This document shows, in pieces, positions 32,815 to 42,495 of a stretch of DNA of 50,947 bases. How positions within the stretch are numbered: the stretch's first letter is position 1; every line of letters starts with the position of its first letter. The stretch spans positions 44,488 to 95,434 of the forward strand of contig CAJUDQ010000011.1 of the NCBI GenBank assembly GCA_910585215.1, given 5' to 3'. The stretch comes from an uncultured Lachnospiraceae bacterium (GTDB lineage: Bacteria > Bacillota > Clostridia > Lachnospirales > Lachnospiraceae). Below the pieces are notes generated by a model. It worked only from the letters and a program-made list of their open reading frames with translations. It ran no database searches and had not been told where the DNA came from. The position numbers and the translations under genes were made by a program.

Positions 32815-33345
32815 ATGAAACAGGGAATTATTGTTTATCGGTCAAAATATGGCGCAACAAAAAAATATGCAGACTGGTTGTGTGAACAAACAGGCTTTAG
32901 CAGTGTTGAAACTCCAAAAGCTGCGTTAAATCAGGTTGCACAATATAAAACAATTGTATTGTGCGGTGGTATATATGCTTCAGGTATCGCAGGCTTATCA
33001 TTTTTAAAAAAGAATATTAGTAAACTGAAAAATAAGAAAATAGCAGTATTGTGTGTAGGAGCTTCGCCTTATGATGAAAATGCATTTTATGGAATCAAAA
33101 CACACAATATGAAAGATGAATTAAAAGATATACCACTTTTTTACGCAAGAGGCGCGTGGGATGAAAGTAAAATGACATTTATAGATAGAACTTTATGCGG
33201 GCTGCTGCAAAAATCTGTGGCGAAAAAAGACCCCAGTACATATGAACCGTGGATGAAAGCGCTTATATGCGCAGCAGGTCAGACATGCGACTGGACAGAT
33301 AAAAAATATCTGGCTCCTTTATTGGAATATTTAGAAAGTGTGTAA
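32815..33345 (+). CDS. Flavodoxin-domain protein
   Basis: A 176-residue single-domain flavodoxin. The FMN phosphate loop is VYRSKYGATKKYA (residues 6-18). LCGGIYASGIAG and LCVGASPYDENA follow the expected loops. Members include HemG-like protoporphyrinogen oxidases and electron carriers. ATG 32815 is chosen for GAGGAAAAG before it. It lies downstream of the TetR gene and is likely in its regulon. Confidence 0.85.
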   Translation: MKQGIIVYRSKYGATKKYADWLCEQTGFSSVETPKAALNQVAQYKTIVLCGGIYASGIAGLSFLKKNISKLKNKKIAVLCVGASPYDENAFYGIKTHNMKDELKDIPLFYARGAWDESKMTFIDRTLCGLLQKSVAKKDPSTYEPWMKALICAAGQTCDWTDKKYLAPLLEYLESV

Positions 33346-33515
33346 TACTTTTTAACCAATAAAGCATATTTGATAAACAGTAAAAGATTTCAGTTTTCTA
33401 TGAATGATTCTAAAACAGAATATGGGTATTTACTTGACTTTTTTTGTGTGTGGATTATACTGTATAAAAGATTACCTATAAATATTTTAGAAGAAATTCA
33501 GGAGGAGATTTTATT

Positions 33516-34991
33516 ATGATTGATATGAATCATTATTTGAAAGAAATTGAGGAAGTAATTGACAAAGGTCCTTATAAGGATACTTGGGAAAGTCTGAATA
33601 ACTATCAGGTGCCGAAGTGGTATAAAAATGATAAATTTGGAATTTTTATACACTGGGGGATTTATTCTGTTCCAGCGTTTGGAAATGAATGGTATTCGCG
33701 GAATATGTATATAAAGGGAGATTCCTGTTATGAGCATCATATAAAAACATATGGGCTGCATAAGGATTTTGGCTATAAGGATTTTATTCCGATGTTCAAA
33801 GCGGAAAAATTTGATGCCGATGCATGGGCGGAACTTTTTTACAAAGCAGGAGCAAAGTATGTTGTTCCTGTAGCGGAACATCATGACGGTTTTCAGATGT
33901 ATGCTTCTGAACTATCCGAATGGAACGCTGCAAATATGGGACCAAAAAGAGATGTGCTGGGTGAACTGAAAGCTGCATTTGAGAAAAAGGGGCTGTCTAC
34001 AGGAGCTTCTTCACACAGAATAGAGCACTGGTTTTTTATGGGACATGGAAAAGAATTTGACAGTGATATAAAGGAACCTTTAAAGCGCGGGGATTTTTAC
34101 TGGCCGGCCATGCCGGAGCCAAATCATCATGATTTATATAGCACATCTCCTACAGAAGAGTATATGCAGGACTGGCTGTGCAGATGTTGTGAGATTGTGG
34201 ACAGATATCATCCTGAAATTATATATTTTGACTGGTGGATACAGCATTCGGCGTTAAAACCATATCTGAAAAAATTTGCTGCTTATTATTATAACAAAAG
34301 CCTTGAATGGAATCCGGAAGGAGTAGTGATTAATTATAAGCACGATGCATTTCAGTTTGGCTGTGCAGTTCCTGATATAGAACGGGGACAGTTTGCAGAG
34401 GCAAAGCCGTATTACTGGCAGACAGACACCGCCATAGCAAGAAATTCATGGTGTTATACAGAAAATAATAAATTTAAAACTGCAAGGGAAATTGTGTGCG
34501 ACCTTGTGGATATCGTCAGCAAAAATGGAAACATGCTGCTTAATGTAGGTCCAAAAGCAGACGGAACGATTTCAAAGGAAGATACTGAAATTTTGCTTTC
34601 CATTGGAAGATGGATGGAGGTAAACGGGGAAGCCATATATGACAGCAAGCCATGGAGAAAATCAGGAGAAGGACCTACCAAAATCAATGAAGGACAATTT
34701 ACAGACGGTGCTGCAAAACAGTTTACCTGTGAGGATATCAGATTTACCACAAAAAAGGACAGCATATATGCCACAGTATTAAACTGGCCGGAGAGTGGAA
34801 AAGTATCTATCACATCTCTTGCCGAAAAGGATGCATCAAAGCTGCCACTGTTTCATGGTATTATTAAAGATGTGTCAGTCCTTGGATATGAAAATAAAGT
34901 GGAATGGATACGCACAGAGGAAGCATTGGAAATAAATGCAAATGGAATCATTACTGATATGCCGGTTGTGATAAAAGTGGAAGTGGATTAA
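33516..34991 (+). CDS. GH29 alpha-L-fucosidase
   Basis: A 491-residue GH29 fucosidase. FGIFIHWGIYSVPAFGNEWY (41-60), VAEHHDGFQMY (119-129) and the probable nucleophile D239 in IIYFDWW are the family landmarks. There is no signal peptide, so it acts in the cytoplasm on imported fucosylated oligosaccharides. The C-terminal 90 residues form the usual beta-sandwich. AGGAGG precedes the ATG. It is a single gene that ends at palindromic repeat copy B. With the hexuronate genes it points to use of host or plant glycans. Confidence 0.93.
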   Translation: MIDMNHYLKEIEEVIDKGPYKDTWESLNNYQVPKWYKNDKFGIFIHWGIYSVPAFGNEWYSRNMYIKGDSCYEHHIKTYGLHKDFGYKDFIPMFKAEKFDADAWAELFYKAGAKYVVPVAEHHDGFQMYASELSEWNAANMGPKRDVLGELKAAFEKKGLSTGASSHRIEHWFFMGHGKEFDSDIKEPLKRGDFYWPAMPEPNHHDLYSTSPTEEYMQDWLCRCCEIVDRYHPEIIYFDWWIQHSALKPYLKKFAAYYYNKSLEWNPEGVVINYKHDAFQFGCAVPDIERGQFAEAKPYYWQTDTAIARNSWCYTENNKFKTAREIVCDLVDIVSKNGNMLLNVGPKADGTISKEDTEILLSIGRWMEVNGEAIYDSKPWRKSGEGPTKINEGQFTDGAAKQFTCEDIRFTTKKDSIYATVLNWPESGKVSITSLAEKDASKLPLFHGIIKDVSVLGYENKVEWIRTEEALEINANGIITDMPVVIKVEVD

Positions 34992-35028
34992 GATAAGGTT
35001 AGAAATTTATAATTAAAACAGCAATACA

Positions 35029-35124
35029 AGGGGCTGTTGCAAAATAATAGTCAGACACAATATATTGTTTATCAACAAGGAATTATAATATATTGTGCCT
35101 GAAGCTATTTTTGCAGCAGCCTCT
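35029..35124. repeat. Long palindromic repeat, copy B
   Basis: GGGGCTGTTGCAAAATAATA at the left pairs with TATTTTTGCAGCAGCCTCT at the right, and the inner arms GACACAATATATT and AATATATTGTGCC pair as well. It shares its ends and the interior TTGTTTATCA with copy A. It follows the fucosidase and precedes the sigma-factor operon; it probably acts as the terminator of the fucosidase. Confidence 0.75.
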
Positions 35125-35206
35125 TAAAATTTGTATAAAAATCTTCAAAAAGTCCGCACATACTCTCTTATCAAATCGTCATTCATAGTGAAAGGAGGAT
35201 TGCAAA

Positions 35207-35671
35207 ATGTCGATGGCACTGGAAGAGCAATATGACAGGATATACCGCTATTGCTATTATAAACTTCATGATGTACAACAGGCAGAGGATATTACACAGG
35301 AAACTTTTTTGCGGTATCTGGAATATAAAAAATACAAAGATATTAAATGTCCTTTAGCATTTTTATATACAGTAGCCAGAAATCTCTGCATGGATTGGTT
35401 CCGAAGACAAAAAACACAGGAATTCTCTGAAGAACTGGCAAAGCAGCTATCAACAGAGGAAGCGGAAAATCATATGCTTGATTCTGTAAGTTTAAGACAG
35501 GCGCTTTTAGAGCTGGAGGAAAGAGAAAGGGAGCTTGTGCTTCTTCGTTTTGTAAATGAAGTTCCGGTGTCTGATTTGTCAAAAATATATAAAGTTTCCA
35601 GATTTGCATTATATCGGGAAACAAAGAAGATTTTAAAAAAGCTGGAAAGGAGGATTCTGGATGAAGAATAA
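35207..35671 (+). CDS. ECF-type sigma factor
   Basis: A 154-residue sigma factor with region 2 (EDITQETFLRYLEY and FLYTVARNLCMDWFRR) and region 4 (LEERERELVLLRFVNEVPVS, then a degenerate helix-turn-helix). GAAAGGAGG precedes the ATG. It overlaps the next gene, a membrane protein that may hold it as an anti-sigma factor. The four-gene set sigma, membrane protein, ABC ATPase and ABC permease is common in Lachnospiraceae and usually responds to envelope stress or antimicrobial peptides. Confidence 0.9.
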   Translation: MSMALEEQYDRIYRYCYYKLHDVQQAEDITQETFLRYLEYKKYKDIKCPLAFLYTVARNLCMDWFRRQKTQEFSEELAKQLSTEEAENHMLDSVSLRQALLELEERERELVLLRFVNEVPVSDLSKIYKVSRFALYRETKKILKKLERRILDEE

Positions 35672-36455
35672 AATGCGAAAAAAAATAAAAAAGAATATAA
35701 AAAAGGGTATTAAAAAAGATACAAAAAGAGATATGAAAAGAGGTATGATGGCAGAGCTTGCCAGATTTTATGAGGCTCCGGAACCATTGGAAAAACAGGT
35801 TTTTTTTAAAAATATCTGTCAAAAAACAGAACAAAGCTCTGAATCAAATCATATAAATCCGTTCTATATTTTTAAAGTACAACTTTCATACATTTCTAAA
35901 TGGACATGGCTTGCTTCAGGGATTTTTTTTGCTTTCATTTTGTTGATAGAATGTTTTTTAGAAAGTCTGCTTATGGGGTTTATTGTTTGTTTTATACCAT
36001 TTTTTGTTATGGTCAGTGTAATGGAAAGCATGCGTTCTATTATTTATGGAATGGAGGAACTGGAGCAGTCTGCACAGTTTTCTCTGAAAAGTGTGATTCT
36101 TGTGCGAATGGGGATTATGGGAATGGAAAATATGTTTTTGCTGGGTGTTATAACAATAATTGCAGGAGAACAGTTTTGGAAGATGGGACTTTATATTCTG
36201 GTGCCCTATCTGATGACTTCTTATGGAAGCTTTTACATGATTCGACATATTCCGGGAAGAGAAGGGACCTATGCCTGTGCAGGGCTGGCAGTATTTGTAT
36301 GTGTTCTTATGACAGGTGGTATATATTTTTATCAATGGATGTTTGAAATACAATATATCAGTCTTTGGGCAGCGGCAGCAGTTTTCTTTTTTGGAATGAC
36401 AATAAAGGAAGGCAGAAATATAATATATAAAATGGAGGATATTTTATGGAATTAG
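35661..36455 (+). CDS. Membrane protein, possible anti-sigma factor
   Basis: A 264-residue protein. The first 30 residues are almost all lysine, arginine and small hydrophobic residues encoded by A-rich runs. A short helix follows (AELARFYEAPEPLEKQVFF), then about six membrane helices. The cytoplasmic N-terminus could bind the sigma factor encoded just upstream. The ATG lies 11 bases inside the sigma gene and has its own AAGGAGG. I do not recognise a named family, so the anti-sigma role rests on gene order. Confidence 0.75.
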   Translation: MKNKMRKKIKKNIKKGIKKDTKRDMKRGMMAELARFYEAPEPLEKQVFFKNICQKTEQSSESNHINPFYIFKVQLSYISKWTWLASGIFFAFILLIECFLESLLMGFIVCFIPFFVMVSVMESMRSIIYGMEELEQSAQFSLKSVILVRMGIMGMENMFLLGVITIIAGEQFWKMGLYILVPYLMTSYGSFYMIRHIPGREGTYACAGLAVFVCVLMTGGIYFYQWMFEIQYISLWAAAAVFFFGMTIKEGRNIIYKMEDILWN

Positions 36456-37144
36456 TGGTAGACAGGCTGACAAAACAGTATAAAAACAAAATTGTGGTAG
36501 ACCGTGTATCCTGTAAATTTTCAGAGGGAGTGTACGGACTTTTGGGAGCAAACGGAGCAGGAAAGACAACATTTATGCGAATGCTTTGCAATATCCTTAC
36601 CCCCACAGGAGGCAGCGTTTCGCTGGATGGAATAGATGCGGGTACAGAGGAATACAAAAGCTTTCTTGGTTATTTACCACAGGATTTTGGATATTATCCC
36701 GATTTTACCGGAATGGATTTTTTATTTTATATGGCGGCGTTAAAGGGTCTCGAAAAAAAACAGGCAAAACAGAGAATAAAAGAACTTATGGAAGTTGTAT
36801 CGCTTGATGATGCTGCAAAAAAGAAGATAAAAACCTACTCAGGAGGTATGAAGCAGCGTCTTGGAATTGCACAGGCCCTGTTAAACCGGCCGCATCTTCT
36901 GATTCTTGACGAGCCCACCGCAGGGCTTGACCCTAAAGAAAGAGTGAGATTTCGAAATCTTATCGCGGAACTTGGAAAGGACAGCATTGTAATTTTATCT
37001 ACGCATATTGTATCAGATGTAGAACATATTGCGGATTATATTTTAATGATGAAAGATGGACAGTTGATTTTTCAGAGTGCACGAGAAGAAATTAAAGAAG
37101 ATTTGGAAGAATTTTATTTAAAGAAATTTGGAGGCATGGAATGA
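36446..37144 (+). CDS. ABC transporter ATP-binding protein
   Basis: A 232-residue ABC ATPase with Walker A GANGAGKTTF, the Q-loop in YLPQDFGYYPDF, the signature motif TYSGGMKQRLGIAQAL, Walker B LLILDEPTAGLDP, and a switch histidine in ILSTHIVSD. GGAGG precedes the ATG. It overlaps the genes on both sides by a few bases. It powers the permease that follows; the substrate may be a peptide or lipid, but this cannot be read from the sequence. Confidence 0.95.
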   Translation: MELVVDRLTKQYKNKIVVDRVSCKFSEGVYGLLGANGAGKTTFMRMLCNILTPTGGSVSLDGIDAGTEEYKSFLGYLPQDFGYYPDFTGMDFLFYMAALKGLEKKQAKQRIKELMEVVSLDDAAKKKIKTYSGGMKQRLGIAQALLNRPHLLILDEPTAGLDPKERVRFRNLIAELGKDSIVILSTHIVSDVEHIADYILMMKDGQLIFQSAREEIKEDLEEFYLKKFGGME

Positions 37145-38355
37145 GACAGTTTAAAACATTACTTTATTTTGAAATGAAAAAGATTTTAATGAGAAAAAGT
37201 ACATGGATTACGTTTGGAATTTTTATCGCAGGTTCCATATTTTTAATGTGTGTTGTGTTTTTCGGTTCTACCTATATTGACGGAGAATTTCTGGAAACTC
37301 ATATGCAGGGCTTTGCAATAGATAAGGAATATGGAGAAAAGCTTTCTGGAAGAAAGGTGGATGCAGCATTACTAAAGGAAATGCAGCAGGCTTATAAAAA
37401 TACAGGAAATGAAAAAGAGAAAGGATATATGCTTACAGATGAATATCAGTTCAATATTCGGCCATACAGTCAGGTATATACTTTTGTAAGAGAATTATCC
37501 CGTCAGGCAGAAATAAATCCATTAACCATTACAGAGGAGGAATTTTATCAGTCAAGAACAAACTTTCAAAAAGAGCAGTGGGAACAGTATCATTTGACAG
37601 AAAAAGAACAGGAATACTGGCAGGATAAAGAGGAAAATTTAGAAAAGCCCTTTATCTTTCAATATGCCACGGCCTATAACAATTTACTAGATATGAACGG
37701 TTTCTATATGATATGCCTGACAGTTACTTTTATACTGGCAGTGTGTCTTAGCAGTGTGTTTGCAGAGGAGCATGAAAGGAGAACAGACCAGATGATTCTT
37801 TGCAGCCGTTTTGGAAGAAGTCGTCTGTATTTTGCGAAAATATTGGCAGGAAGTATCGTTTCTTTTGCAGGGAGCCTGTTATTTTTTATCTTTCTTCTGG
37901 CAGAAAATTTTATTGCATATGGAACAGAGGGTTTTACAGCAGCCATACAGTTATTTATACCGGCGTATTCTTATTCTATATCAATAGGAGGCTGTTTTTT
38001 TATATTATCAGGGATTCTATTTCTTTCCTGTATCTTAACCGGAATTTTTATCATGATGCTTTCTGAGCTGATTCACAGCAAGATTGGAACAATGGCAATT
38101 GTAATTATTGTTCTGTTTGCCGCAAGAATCATTCCGATTCCGACAGATTATCGAATGTTCTCTCAGTTATGGAATTATATTCCTATTAATCTGATAAAAC
38201 TGGATGCGGGATTTACAGATATAAGACTGGTGTCATTATTCGGCTTTTTGCTTACTTCATGGCAGTTTGCGCCGTTTTTATATATTGGACTGGCTGTTCT
38301 GTTTATCTGGATTGGGAAAAAAGTATATTGCAGATATCAGGTAGAAGGAAGATAA
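37141..38355 (+). CDS. ABC transporter permease
   Basis: A 404-residue ABC-2-type permease with one membrane helix near the N-terminus (about residues 22-42), a large external or soluble segment of about 140 residues, and five or six more helices in the C-terminal half. The ATG overlaps the stop of the ATPase gene. It completes the exporter of the sigma-factor operon. Confidence 0.88.
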   Translation: MRQFKTLLYFEMKKILMRKSTWITFGIFIAGSIFLMCVVFFGSTYIDGEFLETHMQGFAIDKEYGEKLSGRKVDAALLKEMQQAYKNTGNEKEKGYMLTDEYQFNIRPYSQVYTFVRELSRQAEINPLTITEEEFYQSRTNFQKEQWEQYHLTEKEQEYWQDKEENLEKPFIFQYATAYNNLLDMNGFYMICLTVTFILAVCLSSVFAEEHERRTDQMILCSRFGRSRLYFAKILAGSIVSFAGSLLFFIFLLAENFIAYGTEGFTAAIQLFIPAYSYSISIGGCFFILSGILFLSCILTGIFIMMLSELIHSKIGTMAIVIIVLFAARIIPIPTDYRMFSQLWNYIPINLIKLDAGFTDIRLVSLFGFLLTSWQFAPFLYIGLAVLFIWIGKKVYCRYQVEGR

Positions 38356-38395
38356 CATACAAATAAAACTTTTTTGCATGTTTTTCTGTTTTCTA

Positions 38396-38424
38396 TTGAC
38401 CTTACACCTGCTGGAAGGTATATT
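38396..38424 (+). promoter_or_regulatory. Promoter of the cardiolipin synthase gene
   Basis: TTGACC (38396-38401), 17 bases, TATATT (38419-38424). Confidence 0.65.
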
Positions 38425-38457
38425 ATATATAAAAAACAAAAGAACAGGAGAAAAAGA

Positions 38458-40035
38458 ATGCACACAAATTCTGAAAATAAGGGGATTCTTCTTTTGCAAA
38501 AAGGGCAAAAGGGACTGATTCATGCTGTATTCAGCCGTTTGGGATTGATTCTTCTGCTGTTTGCAGTACAGGTATTGATTCTTCTGGGTATTTTTCAATG
38601 GTTTGAAGAATTTCTGCCTCATATTTTAGGCGGAACGGCGCTGTTTATTGTGATTATGGTGCTTCGACTGCTGAACAGTCAGATGAATCCGGAGGCAAAG
38701 ATTACATGGCTGATTGTGATTATGCTGTTGCCGGTATTCGGAGTGCTTTTGTTCTGGTATACACAGAGTGATATCGGACACAGAGCACTGAAGGAGCGTA
38801 TTCATCAGATTATTTCCGCTACAAAAGACCAGATTCCACAGTCGTCAGATGCAATAGAGAAGCTTTCAGACGAAAACAAAGGAGTAGTATCTCTTATGCA
38901 TTATATACAGAGAAGCGGTTGTCATCCGGTATATCAAAATACCTCTGTTACGTATTTCCCGTTAGGTGAAAAGAAGTTTGAGGAAATGTTAAAGCAGCTT
39001 GAGACAGCAAAGCATTTTATCTTTCTGGAATATTTTATTGTTGATGAAGGACTGATGTGGGGAAAAATTCTGGAGGTTCTGGCAAGAAAAGCAAAGCTTG
39101 GCGTGGATGTCCGGCTGATGTATGACGGAACCTGTGAATTTTCAGTATTGCCTCATGATTATCCAAAACGCTTAAGAACACTGGGAATCAAATGCAAAAT
39201 GTTTGCGCCGGTGGCACCGTTTGTTTCGACACATTATAATTTCCGTGACCACAGGAAAATTCTGGTAATTGACGGGTATACGGCGTTTAACGGCGGAGTC
39301 AATCTTGCAGATGAATATATCAATCATATAGAAAAGCATGGGCATTGGAAGGATACTGCTGTTATGTTAAAAGGGGATGCAGTAAAGAGTTTTACATTGA
39401 TGTTTTTGCAGATGTGGGGAATTGATGAAAAAGAGACAGAATATGAAAAGTTTCTTTCGTATCCGGCGTTTCCAGTGGAAAATGCGCAGGGATTTGTTGC
39501 GCCTTACGGAGACTGTCCTCTGGATAATGACAGAGTGGGAGAACGGGTGTATATGGATATCTTGAACCGTGCGCAGGAATATGTACATATTATGTCGCCT
39601 TATCTGATTTTGGAGAGGGAAATGGAGACTGCGCTCAAGTTTGCGGCAGAGAGGGGCGTCGAGGTGGTGCTTTTGCTGCCGGGTATTCCTGACAAGACAA
39701 CTCCTTATGCGCTGGCAAAAACGCATTATGCATCGCTTTTGGAATCAGGAGTGAAAATTTATGAATATACGCCGGGATTTGTACATGCAAAGGTGTTTGT
39801 CAGCGATACAAGAGAGGCGGTAGTTGGCACGATTAATCTGGATTACCGCAGTTTGTATCATCACTTTGAATGTGCGACTTATTTATACAGGACAGACTGT
39901 ATTGCAGAAATAGAGGAGGATTTTCAAAAAACACTTGCAAAATGCAGACAGGTCAGTATGGAAACTGTAAAGAAGGAAAAATGGAAGATAAAAATAACAG
40001 GATATTTGATGAAAGTGGCAGCGCCATTAATGTAA
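38458..40035 (+). CDS. cls: Cardiolipin synthase
   Basis: A 525-residue enzyme that condenses two phosphatidylglycerol molecules. Two N-terminal membrane helices lead into two PLD-type HKD motifs: HYNFRDHRKILVIDG with NGGVNLADEY, and FVHAKVFVSD with VGTINLDYRS. Both are intact. ATG 38458 is chosen for the AGGAG before it; the longer frame has no ribosome-binding site and would overlap the promoter. With the UgtP-like, PlsY-like and CFA synthase genes it is one of several lipid genes in the window. Confidence 0.95.
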   Translation: MHTNSENKGILLLQKGQKGLIHAVFSRLGLILLLFAVQVLILLGIFQWFEEFLPHILGGTALFIVIMVLRLLNSQMNPEAKITWLIVIMLLPVFGVLLFWYTQSDIGHRALKERIHQIISATKDQIPQSSDAIEKLSDENKGVVSLMHYIQRSGCHPVYQNTSVTYFPLGEKKFEEMLKQLETAKHFIFLEYFIVDEGLMWGKILEVLARKAKLGVDVRLMYDGTCEFSVLPHDYPKRLRTLGIKCKMFAPVAPFVSTHYNFRDHRKILVIDGYTAFNGGVNLADEYINHIEKHGHWKDTAVMLKGDAVKSFTLMFLQMWGIDEKETEYEKFLSYPAFPVENAQGFVAPYGDCPLDNDRVGERVYMDILNRAQEYVHIMSPYLILEREMETALKFAAERGVEVVLLLPGIPDKTTPYALAKTHYASLLESGVKIYEYTPGFVHAKVFVSDTREAVVGTINLDYRSLYHHFECATYLYRTDCIAEIEEDFQKTLAKCRQVSMETVKKEKWKIKITGYLMKVAAPLM

Positions 40036-40243
40036 AAAGAATGATAAAAAATAGAATAGGCAACACTTATTTTGTGACACTTCCGATTTATCTGAAAATA
40101 GTTTCATATTAAAATATTTTTGAAACAGGTAAGATTACATAGATATGCTTCTCTTTTTTGTGTAAAATTAATAAAAAATGTATATTATTCTCTGAACTGA
40201 CAAAACTATCATTATAAAACCTATCAAAAAAGGAGAAGTAGTT

Positions 40244-40807
40244 ATGTCATTAATTGGAAAAGAATTAGGCGATTTTCATGTTCAGGCATTTGTAAACGGA
40301 GAATTTAAGGAATATTCAAGAGCAGATATCCTCGGCGGATGGGCGGTATTTTTCTTCTATCCGGCAGATTTTACTTTTGTCTGCCCGACAGAACTGGAAG
40401 ATTTGGCAGATAAATATGAGGAGTTTAAGAAGATTAACTGTGAAGTATACAGTGTCTCCTGTGATACTCATTTTGTCCATAAGGCATGGCATGATGCATC
40501 AAAGACCATTAAAAAAATTCAGTATCCAATGCTTGCAGACCCGACAGGAACAATTACAAGAGATTTGGATGTTATGATTGAAAAGGATGGTATGGCAGAA
40601 CGGGGAACCTTTATTATTAATCCGGAAGGAAAAGTGGTTGCCTATGAAGTGACTGCCGGCAATGTGGGAAGAAATGCAGAGGAATTGTTAAGACGCGTTC
40701 AGGCATCCCAGTTTGTAGCGGAGCATGGCGATGAGGTTTGCCCTGCAAAATGGAAGCCGGGTGCAGAGACCTTAAAGCCAAGCCTTGATTTGGTAGGCTT
40801 GTTATAG
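40244..40807 (+). CDS. ahpC: Alkyl hydroperoxide reductase peroxiredoxin subunit
   Basis: A 187-residue 2-Cys peroxiredoxin. The peroxidatic cysteine is C47 in FYPADFTFVCPTE and the resolving cysteine is C166 in EVCPAKWKPG. It reduces peroxides in the cytoplasm and is recycled by the flavoprotein encoded eight bases later. A GGAG ribosome-binding site precedes the ATG. The upstream 200 bases are AT-rich; no convincing PerR box was recognised. Confidence 0.97.
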   Translation: MSLIGKELGDFHVQAFVNGEFKEYSRADILGGWAVFFFYPADFTFVCPTELEDLADKYEEFKKINCEVYSVSCDTHFVHKAWHDASKTIKKIQYPMLADPTGTITRDLDVMIEKDGMAERGTFIINPEGKVVAYEVTAGNVGRNAEELLRRVQASQFVAEHGDEVCPAKWKPGAETLKPSLDLVGLL

Positions 40808-40815
40808 GAGGCGCA

Positions 40816-42495
40816 ATGAATAACAATAAGGAATTATATAAAGATTTATATGACCTTGTTATAGTAGGCGGAGGACCAGCGGGTCTTTCCGCCGCAATTT
40901 ATATGGCAAGAGCAAAGTATAAAGTTCTTTTAATTGAAAAAGAGCAAATTGGAGGACAGATTACCATTACTTCCGAAGTAGTAAATTATCCAGGGATAGA
41001 GAGAACAGACGGAAAACGGTTAACCCAGTCCATGAAAAAACAGGCGGAGGCTTTCGGAGCAGAGCTTGTATTGGGAGAGGTATATGAGATAGAGCCGGAA
41101 AAGAAGAAAGCAATACGTACCCTGCATACGTCCAGAGGCGATATAGATACAATTGGAATTTTAATTGCAACCGGTGCTCATCCAAGAAAACTTGGATTTC
41201 AGGGAGAAAAGGAATTTCAGGGCCGCGGCGTGGCATACTGTGCAACCTGCGACGGTGAGTTTTTTACAGGAAGAGAGGTATATGTCATCGGCGGGGGCTT
41301 TGCAGCAGTAGAAGAGGGAATTTTTCTTACGAAATATGCCAGCAGGGTAGTGATGATTGTAAGAGAGGAGTATTTTACCTGTGCAAAAACAGTTGCGGAA
41401 CAGGTAGAAAAATATCCCAAGATAGAGGTGCATTTTGAGACGGAAATAGTGAGTGTCTCTGGAAGCGATACAGTCGAACAGGCAGTATTTCGAAATAACC
41501 GGACAAAAGAGGAATGGGAGGTGCATCGTACAGAGGGCATCGGCGTATTTGTCTTTGCGGGTTATGAACCGGCGACGGAATGGGTAAAGGGGAAGGTGGA
41601 ATTAAATGAGTATGGTTATATTATTACAGATTCAGCCATGAAAACCAGTGCCAGCGGGATTTATGCTGCCGGAGATGTATGCATTAAGGATTTGAGGCAG
41701 GTGGTAACCGCTGTTTCTGACGGTGCTGTGGCGGCGGTAAATCTGGAAAAGTATGTTTCGTCTGTACATGAACAGGAAAAAATACCGGAATTATTTATGA
41801 AAAAGGCAGATTTATCCAAATTGCAGACAGCAGAAGAACAAAATGGAAAAATACAGGAAACAGGGTATCAGGAGAATGGAAAATTTTTAAATAATGAAAT
41901 TCGAGCTCAATTATCAGAACTGGCACAGAAATTTGAACATAAGGTCATTGTAAAAGCCTGTTGTGACAAATCGGAATTGTCTGATAAAATCCGCGGATTT
42001 ATACAGGAATTAAAGGAGGTTTCTCCGAACATTATCTGTGAGGAAGTTCAGGAAAGTCCGACAGGAAAATCACTGCCGGTTCTCGAATTATACCGTGAAG
42101 ACGGCAGTGCAACGGGAATCTGCTTTCATGGAGTGCCGGGCGGACATGAATTTAATTCGTTTGTGATTGCTTTATACAATACTGCAGGTCCGGGGCAGCA
42201 GACAGAAGAGGAAATAAAAGAACAAATCGAAGGTCTTCAGAAAAAGGTAAACCTTAAGGTAGTGGTATCACTTTCCTGTATGGTGTGTCCAGATGTAGTA
42301 ATGGGAGTCCAGAGGATTGCATCGCTGTCAGAGAAGGTGGAAGGAGAAATGTTTGATTTGCAGTATTATCCTGAGATGAAGGAAAAATATCATATTATGA
42401 GTGTTCCATGCATGATTTTAAATGATGATAAGGTATACTTCGGCAAAAAAGGAATCAAAGAGATAGCTGATATTGTGTCAGAAAGTGCCTCTTGA
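40816..42495 (+). CDS. AhpF-like flavoprotein reductase with permuted domains
   Basis: A 559-residue protein. Residues 10-315 form a thioredoxin reductase-like FAD/NAD(P) module: GGGPAGLS (18-25), the redox pair C142-ATC-145, GGGFAA, and GIYAAGDVC. Residues 360-555 form tandem thioredoxin-like folds like the N-terminal part of AhpF, with FHGVPGGHEFNSF (438-450) and an active CMVC (488-491). In AhpF this part is N-terminal; here it is at the C-terminus. It should pass electrons from NAD(P)H to AhpC, encoded just upstream. AGGAGG precedes the ATG. Confidence 0.92.
   Translation: MNNNKELYKDLYDLVIVGGGPAGLSAAIYMARAKYKVLLIEKEQIGGQITITSEVVNYPGIERTDGKRLTQSMKKQAEAFGAELVLGEVYEIEPEKKKAIRTLHTSRGDIDTIGILIATGAHPRKLGFQGEKEFQGRGVAYCATCDGEFFTGREVYVIGGGFAAVEEGIFLTKYASRVVMIVREEYFTCAKTVAEQVEKYPKIEVHFETEIVSVSGSDTVEQAVFRNNRTKEEWEVHRTEGIGVFVFAGYEPATEWVKGKVELNEYGYIITDSAMKTSASGIYAAGDVCIKDLRQVVTAVSDGAVAAVNLEKYVSSVHEQEKIPELFMKKADLSKLQTAEEQNGKIQETGYQENGKFLNNEIRAQLSELAQKFEHKVIVKACCDKSELSDKIRGFIQELKEVSPNIICEEVQESPTGKSLPVLELYREDGSATGICFHGVPGGHEFNSFVIALYNTAGPGQQTEEEIKEQIEGLQKKVNLKVVVSLSCMVCPDVVMGVQRIASLSEKVEGEMFDLQYYPEMKEKYHIMSVPCMILNDDKVYFGKKGIKEIADIVSESAS

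Noticed and set aside
36358..36657. 99-codon minus-strand frame over the ABC ATPase start
   Set aside because: Antisense shadow of overlapping, well-supported operon genes.
40036..40243. PerR box or other peroxide operator before ahpC
   Set aside because: Looked for TTATAAT-n-ATTATAA-like sequence. Only a partial ATTATAA-like half is seen near 40211, which is not enough in AT-rich DNA.
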